A stretch of 45,333 nucleotides of DNA, from contig JARLIA010000010.1 in assembly GCA_031291955.1 (NCBI GenBank), positions 1 through 45,333 of the forward strand, given 5' to 3'. The notes beneath the pieces were generated by a model, which saw only the letters and a list, made by a program, of their open reading frames with translations, made no database searches and was not told the origin of the DNA. Made by a program: the position numbers and the translations under genes. Numbering within the stretch: the first letter of the stretch is position 1; each line of letters begins with the position of its first letter. The DNA comes from Minisyncoccota bacterium (GTDB lineage Bacteria; Patescibacteriota; Minisyncoccia; Moranbacterales; UBA2206). Positions 31,757 through 40,454 of this stretch are shown in pieces.

Positions 31757-31769
31757 CTTATGCTAGACT
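31741..31769 (+). promoter_or_regulatory. Promoter of the candidate small RNA
   Basis: TTGACA (31741-31746), 17 bases, TAGACT (31764-31769). Confidence 0.65.
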
Positions 31770-31775
31770 GCTCAG

Positions 31776-32031
31776 TCATCGATTTTTTCCAAAAAACGGT
31801 GGCTAGCAGTAAATTGCGGGCAATTGGTGGTTTCTATCTTTTGCCATCAATATGGGAACTTTTTTCAAGATATGGGTGGGACGGTTTCGGCTGTGCCATT
31901 CCTCGATGTCGTTCCTTTTTCGGGGCTCCTAGTTCCGATTTTTGCCCGCAGATTATTGTCTGAACCACTGATTCCCACTTATTATCACATTAGCGCGCAT
32001 GAAAAAAAGCGCGGCCTAGGCCGCGCTTTTA
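31776..32031 (+). ncRNA. Candidate structured small RNA (unknown; 6S-like shape possible)
   Basis: About 255 bases from a good promoter to a strong terminator, with no convincing ORF. TGCGGGCAA (31815-31823) pairs with TTGCCCGCA (31942-31950), closing a 136-base domain. Inside, a TGGTGG/CCATCA hairpin and GGAAC/GTTCC pairing continue an elongated rod. A long irregular rod from a housekeeping-type promoter recalls 6S RNA, but the conserved central bubble was not verified. It lacks the signatures of RNase P RNA, tmRNA and SRP RNA. Confidence 0.5.
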
Positions 32032-32079
32032 AAATTTCAGCGTAATTAGTGCTCTCACGTGTTAATCAGTGGTTCTGAC
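31958..32079. repeat. 16-base inverted repeat flanking the terminator
   Basis: GTCTGAACCACTGATT (31958-31973) and AATCAGTGGTTCTGAC (32064-32079) are inverted copies with one mismatch. They enclose the bidirectional terminator, and the right copy ends at the stop codon of the ATPase gene. Confidence 0.65.
32005..32034. terminator. Bidirectional terminator
   Basis: AAAGCGCGGCC paired with GGCCGCGCTTT around a TA centre. It has T-runs on both strands (seven on the minus side) and serves the small RNA and the convergent ATPase gene. Confidence 0.85.
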
Positions 32080-35000
32080 TAAAGGTCGGTAACCCGTTCC
32101 ACTTCAGCGAGCGTCGTTTCGCCGGAGATGACGCGGAGCACGCCGTCTTGGGTCATAGTGAGCATGCCGAGCTCGACCGCTTTGTCCTGGAGTTCGGAAG
32201 TGAGCGCGCCGCGCGTGACGAGTTCTTGGATGTCGCGGCTGATTTGGAAGACTTCGGACACCGTCATGCGGCCGTGGTATCCGATGTGGTTGCATTTGTC
32301 ACAACCTTTGGGTTTATAAATGTCGCCGATGGCGGGAATCTCGACGCCGGATTTTGGCGAAATAGTCTCTAAAACTTTTTCCATTTTTGCTTTTTCTTCA
32401 GCGCTTGGCGCGACTTTTTCTTTGCAATCACAGAGTCGGCGCACCAGCCGTTGGGCGATGAAAGCGTTGACAGCCGTGGCAATGTCGTTTGGGGCGACGC
32501 CCATATTTTCCATGCGGGCTACCGCGCCGGCGGCGTTATTGGTGTGGATAGTCGAAAGCACAAGATGGCCAGTCAGCGCGGCCTGCACCGCCGCTACGGC
32601 TGTTTCGTTGTCACGGATTTCACCGATCATCATGATGTCCGGGTTTTGGCGAAGGAGTTGCCTTAAGGCTGTCGCGAAAGTGTACCCACCTTCATCGTTC
32701 ACTGGTGTTTGCAAAATTCCGTCCATCTGGTATTCGATCGGATCTTCGACGGTGATGATTTTTACTTCCGGCTTGTTGAGATGTTCCAAGATGGAATAAA
32801 GCGTAGTCGTTTTTCCTGAGCCGGTCGGACCGGTGTTCAAAATCACGCCGTTGGGTTTTTCGATTTCCATCATTATTTTGTCCAAATTGGTTTGCCGGAT
32901 GCCGAGTTTGGTGAGATCATATTCCAAATTGGCTTTGGAAAGAAGCCGCAACACAACTGTTTCGCCGTAACCGCCGAGAATAATCGAGACACGGATGTCG
33001 ATTGATCGTTCGGAGACGTCTTTTATTTCGTCATCAAACTTAATGGCAAAGCGGCTGTCGACGACGCCCTGCCGGACTTCCGTTTTGACGCCCGAGAGCA
33101 TTTTGATTTCGCCCAAGAAGCCTGGGTATTCCGTTTTGGAAATCGCGGCCACGGTTTCCAAGATGCCGTCGATCCGGAAACGGATCTTGATGTCTTCAGC
33201 CCCTGGCTCGATGTGGATGTCGCCGGTCCGGAGAATAACAGCAGCGGCGAAAACAATTTTTACGATATCAGTTGTTTTGCTTTGGCGAATAACCTCTTGA
33301 AGTTTTTTGAAATCTTCAATGTTATCTTTGGCTTTTTGATAATTTTCTGCGTTCACCAGAACCGCCCGGCCGAGCGCGGCCGACATCAGTTTTTCATAAA
33401 TACTTTCCAAAAATTCGCCTTGGCCGGTCACGCGTTTCACTTCGTCAATTGACGTGATGCCTTTTATGGCCTTCAGAATTCCATCCTGGAGCATAGTGAT
33501 CATGCCGGCCTCCAAGGCGGCCACGGCATATTCCGTTTCACCGGCCATCTCGCCGATCAATTTTTCGATTTCTTCGTTGATCGTCAAGACTTCAAAAATA
33601 CCGATCCGGCCTTTGTATCCCAGGCCGTTGCATTTTGGGCAACCCTTGGGGCGATAAAGATTCTCGATGTTTTTCGGGACATCCACTTTGGCCTTGGGCG
33701 AGATGATAGAGATCATTTTTTTGAGCGACTCAACCGACTCTTTGGCGGGCACATAGGACTCCTTGCAATCGCAAAGTTTCCGCACTAGCCGTTGGCCGAT
33801 GGCGGCATTGAGAGATGGAGTAATGAGGGTCGGTTTCACGCCCAGCTCGATGAGGCGCGGGATGGCACCCAGCGCGTTGTTGGTGTGAAGGGATGACAGA
33901 ACCAAGTGACCAGTGAGCGCCGAGTTGACGGCGATGTCGGCCGTTTCGTCATCCCGGATTTCACCCACCAGGATAATGTCCGGGTCCTGCCGCACAATAG
34001 CGCGAAGTCCTGTGGCAAAAGTGTAGCCGCGTGATTTTTCGATCTGAGTTTGGGAAATGCCCGGCAGCTCATATTCGATCGGATCTTCGATGGTGATGAT
34101 TTTTTTGTCGGGCGTGTTCAGGTGGTTAATGATAGCGTAAAGAGTGGTGGTCTTTCCGGAACCGGTCGGACCGGTGTTTAAAATCATGCCGTTAGGCGCT
34201 TCCATTTCCCGGAGCAGAATTTCGTGGGCCAGGCCTTGGATACCTAATTTTTCAACATCAACCTTGATCGAATCGGGATCAAGAAGCCGAATTACGACTG
34301 ACTCGCCGAAATTGCCCGGGATGATCGAGACGCGGGTGTCAACTTTTTTTTCGGCCAGCTTGATTTCAAATGTTCCGTCCTGGGCGATGTCGCGCAAGTT
34401 TATCTTCATGCCGCTCATTAGTTTTATTCTGGAGATGATGCTTTTGAAAACTTTGAGTGGGAGAAATGCGATGTCCTGCAGCACGCCATCGATGCGATAG
34501 CGCAAGCGAACCTCCTTCTCGCCTGGTTCGATGTGGACGTCAGACGCCCCGAGCTTGTAGGCGCCGGCTAGCATGATGTTCATGATTTGCGTGGTTGGCA
34601 GTTCGCCAATCCTCGCCTTTAAGGTGAGCAAATCTTTCATGTCGGCCTCGAATTTTTCCAAGTCTTCTCCGGAAAGCTGGAGGCTCATCTGGTCCAGGAT
34701 GTCGACAAAGACGATTTGTTTATATCTATCCCAGAGATGTTCCAGATTGGAGCGCGAGATGACAAAAATTTTGATCTGCCAACCCCGTTCTTTCTTTAGG
34801 GATTCGATAAAATCCAAAGTTTCTTTGTTTTGGGGTTCGTTGGTAACCAGCGTTACGATCTTTCCGGTGCGATGAATGGCCGCCAAATTGTATTTCCGGG
34901 CTTCTTCTTCGGTGAGTGTCTTGATGTCTTCTGTTGCGATCGGCACCAAATTGGTGTCGATATAGGACAAGCCAAGTTTAGCCGCCAAGTTCGAAGTGAG

Positions 35001-35105
35001 TTCTTCTTCTTCCTGATGCCGGAAACCGGCGATGACTTTTTTGGTGTCAATTTCCTTTTGGGCATCTTCTTTGGAAATGGATTTTGTTTTTAGAATTTTT
35101 ATCAT
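32079..35105 (-). CDS. PilB/GspE-type ATPase with two complete motor modules in one chain
   Basis: 1008 residues, about twice the usual length. The N-terminal ~140 residues resemble the GspE/MshE N-domain (IAGFRHQEEEELTSNLAAKL). Module 1 has LGASDVHIEPGEKEVRLRYR, Walker A TGPTGSGKTTTLYAIINHL (~308), DPDIILVGEIRDDETADIA, SSLHTNNALGAI, and a Cys4 zinc site (LCDCKES...CPKCNGLGY). Module 2 repeats the order: GDIHIEPGAEDIKIRFRIDG, GPTGSGKTTTLYSILEHLN (~756), DIMMIGEIRDNETAVAAV, STIHTNNAAGAV, and LCDCKEK...CDKCNHIGY. Both look catalytically intact. It powers type IV pilus or type II-like assembly at the inner membrane. It is a single-gene unit. Confidence 0.9.
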   Translation of the reverse strand: MIKILKTKSISKEDAQKEIDTKKVIAGFRHQEEEELTSNLAAKLGLSYIDTNLVPIATEDIKTLTEEEARKYNLAAIHRTGKIVTLVTNEPQNKETLDFIESLKKERGWQIKIFVISRSNLEHLWDRYKQIVFVDILDQMSLQLSGEDLEKFEADMKDLLTLKARIGELPTTQIMNIMLAGAYKLGASDVHIEPGEKEVRLRYRIDGVLQDIAFLPLKVFKSIISRIKLMSGMKINLRDIAQDGTFEIKLAEKKVDTRVSIIPGNFGESVVIRLLDPDSIKVDVEKLGIQGLAHEILLREMEAPNGMILNTGPTGSGKTTTLYAIINHLNTPDKKIITIEDPIEYELPGISQTQIEKSRGYTFATGLRAIVRQDPDIILVGEIRDDETADIAVNSALTGHLVLSSLHTNNALGAIPRLIELGVKPTLITPSLNAAIGQRLVRKLCDCKESYVPAKESVESLKKMISIISPKAKVDVPKNIENLYRPKGCPKCNGLGYKGRIGIFEVLTINEEIEKLIGEMAGETEYAVAALEAGMITMLQDGILKAIKGITSIDEVKRVTGQGEFLESIYEKLMSAALGRAVLVNAENYQKAKDNIEDFKKLQEVIRQSKTTDIVKIVFAAAVILRTGDIHIEPGAEDIKIRFRIDGILETVAAISKTEYPGFLGEIKMLSGVKTEVRQGVVDSRFAIKFDDEIKDVSERSIDIRVSIILGGYGETVVLRLLSKANLEYDLTKLGIRQTNLDKIMMEIEKPNGVILNTGPTGSGKTTTLYSILEHLNKPEVKIITVEDPIEYQMDGILQTPVNDEGGYTFATALRQLLRQNPDIMMIGEIRDNETAVAAVQAALTGHLVLSTIHTNNAAGAVARMENMGVAPNDIATAVNAFIAQRLVRRLCDCKEKVAPSAEEKAKMEKVLETISPKSGVEIPAIGDIYKPKGCDKCNHIGYHGRMTVSEVFQISRDIQELVTRGALTSELQDKAVELGMLTMTQDGVLRVISGETTLAEVERVTDL

Positions 35106-35172
35106 GTGTCTATAAACTAAGAATTTTTAAAAATATGTTTTATGTGGCTTTATTTTATCAAAGAATGGGAAA

Positions 35173-35197
35173 TAAAAAAAGCAGGCACGCGCCTGCT
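35173..35197 (-). terminator. Intrinsic terminator of the DHH gene
   Basis: Minus strand AGCAGGC, loop GCGT, GCCTGCT, then seven T. Confidence 0.75.
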
Positions 35198-35218
35198 GAG
35201 ATCTGGGAGCAATTTTTT

Positions 35219-36352
35219 CTACGAAGTGATTATTTTCTTGATCTTTTCCGCCAAGGCCTTCCCGACCTCGGGAAGATCGCCGCGGTCGAATTTTAGCTCC
35301 AGCATTCCGACTTTGATGTCGCCGTCGAGCTGGGGGTAGATTTTTTTCATCTCGTCCATGCTGGCGGTCTTGATGATGGCCACGGCCGAGTCGGGCGTGT
35401 CGTTGTAGGCCACCATGAAAATTTTCCCTTCGCTGTAATTTTCTTCTAATTTTTCGATAATCAAACGCAAGTCTTCGGGTTTCGAGCGCGACTGGACGAA
35501 ATCTTCGACCGTGACGCCCGACCAGATGAGTTGACTTTCTTCGTCCCAATTGATTTTGGCCATGACGCGGCCCCAAAGTTTCAAAATGTGGAGCGGCTGA
35601 GTTTTGTAGAGCCAGCGGATGATTTCCTGCTGGTCGGCGCCTTTGTCCATAAGGTTGGCCGCCAGCGACAAGGCTTTCGGGGTGGTGTTCTTTTTCTGAA
35701 AACTGTCGGTGGCACTAATAAGGCCGGTCAGAAGGCAAGTGGCGATATTTTTGCCAATCTCTTCGGCGTCCAGGCTTTGGAGCGTTTCCATCAGAATTTC
35801 CGAAGCGGACGAAGCGGTGACATTCACCAGATTGATCTGACCAAAATTGTCGTTGTCGCTCCGGTGATCGATGTTCACCACTGGCACTTCGAAAAAGAGG
35901 TCGGTATTCTGGGTGTAAAGTCGGCCTAATTTTTCCAGATCCGGGCAATCGATGACTACCACCAAATCATACTTAAACTTCGCCAGAATGAAAGAAAAAT
36001 CCCGCGGATCAACAGAACCCTTTTCCGGTGTGACATAAATATTAAAATGATCGCCGGTCTTTTCTTCGCGAAGGCCGATAATTTTGTTTCGAGTCGTGTC
36101 AAAGGACAAAACAAAATCCCGGGCGCCCGAGATTTCTGTCATCAACCGCTCCGGCCGGGGCAAGAAATTATATTTTTGGTTCAGGTGGTTGGAAAAAGCG
36201 ATGGTTGGCAGGATATTTTTATGCTCCAAAAAATGATAAAGCGCCCAAGCGGAGCCGACCGCGTCTCCGGACGGATTTTCCGGAATGAGAATCAGCACCT
36301 CTTTGGAAGTTTCAAGGAATTTTTTGAATTGTTCTTGGGGAGTGAGGGACAT
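35219..36352 (-). CDS. DHH-family phosphoesterase-like protein with altered active site
   Basis: 377 residues. The overall pattern is of the NrnA/DHH-DHHA1 family that degrades short RNAs or pAp: ILIPENPSGDAVGSAWALYH, VVVIDCPDLEKLG, NIDHRSDNDNFG, and SASEILMETL. The usual first motif (HENPDGDAxGS) reads PENPSGDA here, losing the His and one Asp. The DHH motif reads DHR. Several metal ligands are therefore replaced, so activity may be changed or lost. The DHHA1 part has FSEG-like text (YSEGKIFMVAYNDTPDSAVA). It has its own promoter, divergent from tsaE. Confidence 0.75.
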   Translation of the reverse strand: MSLTPQEQFKKFLETSKEVLILIPENPSGDAVGSAWALYHFLEHKNILPTIAFSNHLNQKYNFLPRPERLMTEISGARDFVLSFDTTRNKIIGLREEKTGDHFNIYVTPEKGSVDPRDFSFILAKFKYDLVVVIDCPDLEKLGRLYTQNTDLFFEVPVVNIDHRSDNDNFGQINLVNVTASSASEILMETLQSLDAEEIGKNIATCLLTGLISATDSFQKKNTTPKALSLAANLMDKGADQQEIIRWLYKTQPLHILKLWGRVMAKINWDEESQLIWSGVTVEDFVQSRSKPEDLRLIIEKLEENYSEGKIFMVAYNDTPDSAVAIIKTASMDEMKKIYPQLDGDIKVGMLELKFDRGDLPEVGKALAEKIKKIITS

Positions 36353-36383
36353 AATAAGATTAAAAAATAAAAGATAGTTCTCT

Positions 36384-36412
36384 AAAGTAGCAAGTCATTG
36401 CTAAATTGTCAA
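36384..36412 (-). promoter_or_regulatory. Promoter of the DHH gene
   Basis: Minus strand TTGACA (36407-36412), 17 bases, TACTTT (36384-36389). It overlaps the divergent tsaE promoter. Confidence 0.6.
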
Positions 36413-36426
36413 ATATTGGCTAATAT
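36398..36426 (+). promoter_or_regulatory. Promoter of tsaE operon
   Basis: TTGCTA (36398-36403), 17 bases, TAATAT (36421-36426). The tsaE ATG lies 8 bases after the -10, so the transcript would begin at or next to the start codon. Confidence 0.5.
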
Positions 36427-36434
36427 TAAGGCAT

Positions 36435-36848
36435 ATGAAAAAAACTTTTACTACCCATAATTCCAACGAGACTCAAAGGCTTGGCCGGCTTTTGGCCGAA
36501 GAACTGCGTGGCGGCGGGATAATTTGCATGACTGGCGAGTTGGGAACAGGAAAGACCACCTTTACCCAGGGGCTGCTGAAGGGATTAAAAATCAAAGGAC
36601 CGTACACCAGCCCGACTTTTGTCATTATGAAAAAGTACGCCGATAACATTTACCATTTTGACGCGTATCGAGTGGGTGTCTCCGATGTTTTAAATCTAGG
36701 CTGGGAGGAGATTGTTGCCGATAAAAATAATCTTGTTATAATTGAATGGGCGGAAAGGATCGGGAAAATAATTCCGAATGATTCTCTCTGGATAGAATTT
36801 TCTTGGGTGGGGGAGGAAGAGCGGAAAATAACATTTAAATCCAAATGA
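36435..36848 (+). CDS. tsaE: tRNA threonylcarbamoyladenosine biosynthesis ATPase TsaE
   Basis: 137 residues. Walker A is TGELGTGKTTFTQGLLKGL, followed by YTSPTFVIMKKYADNIYHFD, then DAYRV and NLVIIEWAERIG, which are standard TsaE motifs. TsaE works with TsaB and TsaD to place t6A at position 37 of ANN-decoding tRNAs. Neither partner gene is in this window. It is followed 28 bases later by the cyclophilin gene. Confidence 0.92.
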   Translation: MKKTFTTHNSNETQRLGRLLAEELRGGGIICMTGELGTGKTTFTQGLLKGLKIKGPYTSPTFVIMKKYADNIYHFDAYRVGVSDVLNLGWEEIVADKNNLVIIEWAERIGKIIPNDSLWIEFSWVGEEERKITFKSK

Positions 36849-36876
36849 AAAAAATTTAATTAGCGAATAAAAAATT

Positions 36877-37632
36877 ATGAAAAAAACATTGCAAGTGTTA
36901 TTGGTAATAGGTTTTGTTCTGACGCTGTCAGCCTGTTCTTCAGCTGGGAACGGCGCTAAAAATTCTTCGGTGTCGGAGAATAACAATCAATCGAACGCGA
37001 ACACGCAAAGTTCGGCCGGAAGCGGCCAGGCGAGTAGTCAAAACAGCACTAATCAAAATAATTCTCAAGCCAATATGTCAACCAACCAAACAAATCCCAA
37101 TATCCCGACCGATCTCGCGCCAAAATTTCCTTTCGCTCTTATTAAGACCAGTCTCGGCGATATCAAAGTAAAATTGGATGCGTCGAACGCTCCAATAACA
37201 GTTAATAACTTTCTAAATCTGGCTAAGACCGGTTTTTACGACGGCACGAAATTCCATCGCGTCATCAAAGGTTTCATGATTCAAGGCGGCGACCCGAAGA
37301 GCAAAGACGAATCTCTGAAAAACGAGTGGGGCACCGGTGGGCCGGGCTATACTATTCCTGATGAACTAAGTGGGACGGAAAAATACCCACAAGGAACTTT
37401 AGCTATGGCTAATACTGCAATGCCAAATACAGGAGGTAGTCAATTTTTCATCGTGACAGCCGCGCCGGCCGCGCCGCTGCCGCCCAGCTACACTGTTTTC
37501 GGCTCGATCGTTTCGGGTTTGGACGTAGCTCTCAAAATCGAATCAGTGTCAACCACCGGCGACGCCGGGAGTCCCGCCAATCAACCGTTGACCGACGTGG
37601 TGATAAACACCATTGAGCCGTTAAACAACTAG
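36877..37632 (+). CDS. Lipoprotein peptidyl-prolyl isomerase (cyclophilin)
   Basis: 251 residues. An N-terminal lipoprotein signal (LVIGFVLTLSAC, lipobox LSAC) is followed by a ~60-residue Ser/Asn/Gln linker. The cyclophilin domain has NAPITVNNFLNLAKTGFYDG, FHRVIKGFMIQGGDP (catalytic Arg), GTLAMANTAMPNTGGSQFFI and YTVFGSIVSGLDVALKIE. It catalyses proline cis-trans isomerisation to help exported proteins fold outside the membrane. The compact form lacks the large loop of eukaryotic cyclophilins. Confidence 0.9.
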   Translation: MKKTLQVLLVIGFVLTLSACSSAGNGAKNSSVSENNNQSNANTQSSAGSGQASSQNSTNQNNSQANMSTNQTNPNIPTDLAPKFPFALIKTSLGDIKVKLDASNAPITVNNFLNLAKTGFYDGTKFHRVIKGFMIQGGDPKSKDESLKNEWGTGGPGYTIPDELSGTEKYPQGTLAMANTAMPNTGGSQFFIVTAAPAAPLPPSYTVFGSIVSGLDVALKIESVSTTGDAGSPANQPLTDVVINTIEPLNN

Positions 37633-37655
37633 TTTTGTTTTTGAAATAATCTTGC

Positions 37656-37689
37656 TATACTTGAGCCATAAGAAATCCTTATGGCTTTT
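37656..37689 (+). terminator. Hairpin between cyclophilin and polA, with a promoter -10 just before it
   Basis: TATACT (37656-37661) is a candidate polA -10. GCCATAAG (37665-37672) pairs with CTTATGGC (37678-37685), then TTTT. It looks like a terminator for the upstream gene and would also be the 5' end of the polA transcript. Confidence 0.45.
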
Positions 37690-37694
37690 GTTGT

Positions 37695-40394
37695 ATGGAA
37701 GACAAAATATTAAAGACGCTCATCCTCATCGATGGCAATGCCATCATTCATCGGGCTTATCACGCCATTCCGCCGCTGACCAACAAAAAGGGCGAGCTTT
37801 TGAACGCCGTTTATGGTTTCTCCTCGACGGTTTTGTCGGTGATTGATAAATTCAGGCCCGATTATATCATTGCGACTTTCGATTTGGCCGGGCCGACCTT
37901 TCGGCATGTTGAGTACAAAGAATACAAAGCCACCCGGGTCAAGGCCGACCAGGCGCTTTATGACCAGATTCCGCGCGTCAAAGAAGTGACGGCCGCCATG
38001 GGCATTCCCATCTTGGAAAAAGCGGGCTTCGAAGCGGACGACGCCATCGGAACAATCGTAAAATTCGTGGAAAAAAATAATCCGGAAATTAAAACCATTA
38101 TTGTTACTGGTGACCTAGATACTTTGCAATTGGTGAGTGATAAGACGGAAGTTTATACTATGCGACGCGGTCTCACTGATTCGGTTTTGTATGATTTAGA
38201 CGGCGTGTTCGCGCGTTATCAGTTGAAGCCGGAACAGCTCATTGATTTCAAGGGTCTCCGTGGAGACGCTTCGGACAATATTCCCGGAGTGAAGGGTATT
38301 GGCGAAAAGACAGCCATTGAACTCCTCAAAAAATATGGAACTTTGGAAGAAGTTTACAAACACTTGGCGGAGATCAAAGGGACGCTGAAAGACAAACTCG
38401 AACGGGACAAAGAGATTGCCAGGCAGAGCAAAAATCTGGCTACTATTCGGACCGACGCCCCGGTCGAAGTCTATCTGGAAAAAGCCAGGGCCGACGGCTT
38501 TGATCGGGAAAAATTGGTGCGATTGTTTCAGGAGTTGAATTTTTTCAGTCTGATAAAAAGAATTCCCGGCATTGACGATGAGGAGGCCAAGACGGCGCGC
38601 GTTTCCCAGCACGGAGGGGTTCAGGATTTCAAATATGAAGACATCGCGCCGGATAAAATCGATGAATTTATTGAATTGTTGTCCCGGCAAAAGGAGCTCG
38701 CCATCAAACTAAAAACTATCGGGCAAAAATATCATGACCATGATTTGCGTGGCCTGGCAATCAGTTGGAAAACCGGACGAGCCGGTTATGTCGAGTATTC
38801 AAAAGATATTTTTGAAAAGTTAAAAGTTATTTTGGAAGATAAGCAGATTAAAAAGATCGGTTACGATTTAAAGTTTGATCTGGAAGTTTTGAAAAAGTAC
38901 GGAATTGATTTGCGCGGTTTGGATTTTGACATTATGTTAGGAGCTTATGTTTTAGATCCCGGTTCTAAAATTGAATTTGAACGCTTGGTGTTGGTCGAGA
39001 TTGGGGATGAGATTGGCGGAGAAAATAAAAAAGGCCAGTTGGGACTCGAGATCGAATCGGCTGAAGAGACGGCCCAAAAATTCTGCCGGCGGGCTGATTA
39101 TATTTTCAAGCTGAAAAGCATCTATACCGAAAAAATAAAGACGATCAGCCAGACGCAAGGACAAGGGAAAAATAATTTGGAAACGCTTTTTTCCGCGCTT
39201 GAAATGCCGCTGGTGCCGGTTTTGGCCGCGATGGAAACACGCGGGGTGCGGCTGAATAAAATAATTTTTGCCGGTATTTCGGAAAATATCGAGCATCGGA
39301 TCAAAAACTTGGAGGAGAATATTTATAAATTGGCCGGCGTTCAGTTTAACATCAATTCGCCGCGCCAGCTAGCTGACATTCTTTTTGAAAAACTTAAATT
39401 ATCAACGATTGACATCAAAAAAGGCAAGACCGGATATTCAACCGCTTCAGCCGAACTGGAAAAACTGCGGAGTGAGCATAAAATCATTGAAAAGATTGAA
39501 GAGTACCGCGAAATTTTCAAACTCAAAACGACTTATCTTGATACTCTTCCGGAACTTTGTGATGAGCATTCCCGGATCCACACTACTTTCAATCAGGCCG
39601 TGACGGCCACTGGTCGATTGTCGTCGTCTGACCCGAATCTCCAAAACATTCCCATCCGCACCGACCTAGGCCAGTTGCTGCGAGCGGCTTTTGAGGCTGA
39701 GTCGGGGAATAATTTGGTCGCGGCTGACTATTCTCAGATCGATTTGCGGGTGATGGCCCACGTTTCGGATGATAAGAAATTAAAGGAACTATTTTACGCG
39801 GGCGAAGACATCCACCGGGCTACGGCCGCAATCATCAACAATGTGACGCTTTCGCAAGTGACGGACAAAATGCGGCGCGGAGCTAAAGAACTCAATTTCG
39901 GCGTGATATACGGCATTAGTCCCTTTGGTTTCGCTATGCGTGCGGGCATCGACCGCGACCAGGCTAAAAAATTTATCGACCAATATTTCGAGCGTTTTCC
40001 GGGCGTGGCGGCTTTCATGAAAAAAACGAAAGAATCCGCCAAAAAGAACGGCTATGTCGAGACGGAACTGGGGCGCCGGCGAAACATTCCCGAAATCAAT
40101 TCGCCTAATTTCCAGGTCCAATCAGCCGCCGAACGGATGGCTATCAATTTGCCGATCCAAGGTATGAGCGCCGATATCGTAAAACTTGCCATGTTGAAAG
40201 TTTACGCAGAATTTAAAAATAATCCGGATGTCGCTATGATCCTTCAAGTCCACGACGAAATTATTTTGGAAGTGAAAGAGGATTTAGCCGAAGAAGTGGC
40301 GAAAAAAGTGAAGGCAATCATGGAAAATGCCTACAAACTTTCTGTGCCGTTAGTGGTGGATGTGAAAGTGGGGGATAATTGGGGTGAAGTCTAA
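37695..40394 (+). CDS. polA: DNA polymerase I
   Basis: 899 residues with three regions. The 5'-3' exonuclease part (~1-300) has LILIDGNAIIHRAYHAIP, ATFDLAGPTFRH, EADDAIGTIV and LRGDASDNIPGVKGIGEKTA. The central 3'-5' exonuclease fold (~310-480) has lost the DxE of motif I (it reads LAIKLKTIG), so proofreading is probably inactive, as in Taq. The polymerase part has VAADYSQIDLRVMAHVS (motif A), RRGAKELNFGVIYGISPFG (O helix, motif B) and LQVHDEIILEV (motif C). It fills gaps in repair and Okazaki-fragment processing. Confidence 0.96.
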   Translation: MEDKILKTLILIDGNAIIHRAYHAIPPLTNKKGELLNAVYGFSSTVLSVIDKFRPDYIIATFDLAGPTFRHVEYKEYKATRVKADQALYDQIPRVKEVTAAMGIPILEKAGFEADDAIGTIVKFVEKNNPEIKTIIVTGDLDTLQLVSDKTEVYTMRRGLTDSVLYDLDGVFARYQLKPEQLIDFKGLRGDASDNIPGVKGIGEKTAIELLKKYGTLEEVYKHLAEIKGTLKDKLERDKEIARQSKNLATIRTDAPVEVYLEKARADGFDREKLVRLFQELNFFSLIKRIPGIDDEEAKTARVSQHGGVQDFKYEDIAPDKIDEFIELLSRQKELAIKLKTIGQKYHDHDLRGLAISWKTGRAGYVEYSKDIFEKLKVILEDKQIKKIGYDLKFDLEVLKKYGIDLRGLDFDIMLGAYVLDPGSKIEFERLVLVEIGDEIGGENKKGQLGLEIESAEETAQKFCRRADYIFKLKSIYTEKIKTISQTQGQGKNNLETLFSALEMPLVPVLAAMETRGVRLNKIIFAGISENIEHRIKNLEENIYKLAGVQFNINSPRQLADILFEKLKLSTIDIKKGKTGYSTASAELEKLRSEHKIIEKIEEYREIFKLKTTYLDTLPELCDEHSRIHTTFNQAVTATGRLSSSDPNLQNIPIRTDLGQLLRAAFEAESGNNLVAADYSQIDLRVMAHVSDDKKLKELFYAGEDIHRATAAIINNVTLSQVTDKMRRGAKELNFGVIYGISPFGFAMRAGIDRDQAKKFIDQYFERFPGVAAFMKKTKESAKKNGYVETELGRRRNIPEINSPNFQVQSAAERMAINLPIQGMSADIVKLAMLKVYAEFKNNPDVAMILQVHDEIILEVKEDLAEEVAKKVKAIMENAYKLSVPLVVDVKVGDNWGEV

Positions 40395-40406
40395 ATCATG
40401 ACGGCG

Positions 40407-40415
40407 TGGTATAAT
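40407..40415 (+). promoter_or_regulatory. Extended -10 promoter of the first surface-protein gene
   Basis: TGGTATAAT (TGn plus consensus TATAAT) with a weak -35. The leader is about 35 bases. Confidence 0.55.
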
Positions 40416-40454
40416 CGTATATAGAAAAAGCGTAAAATAAAAAAAACAAAAAGA

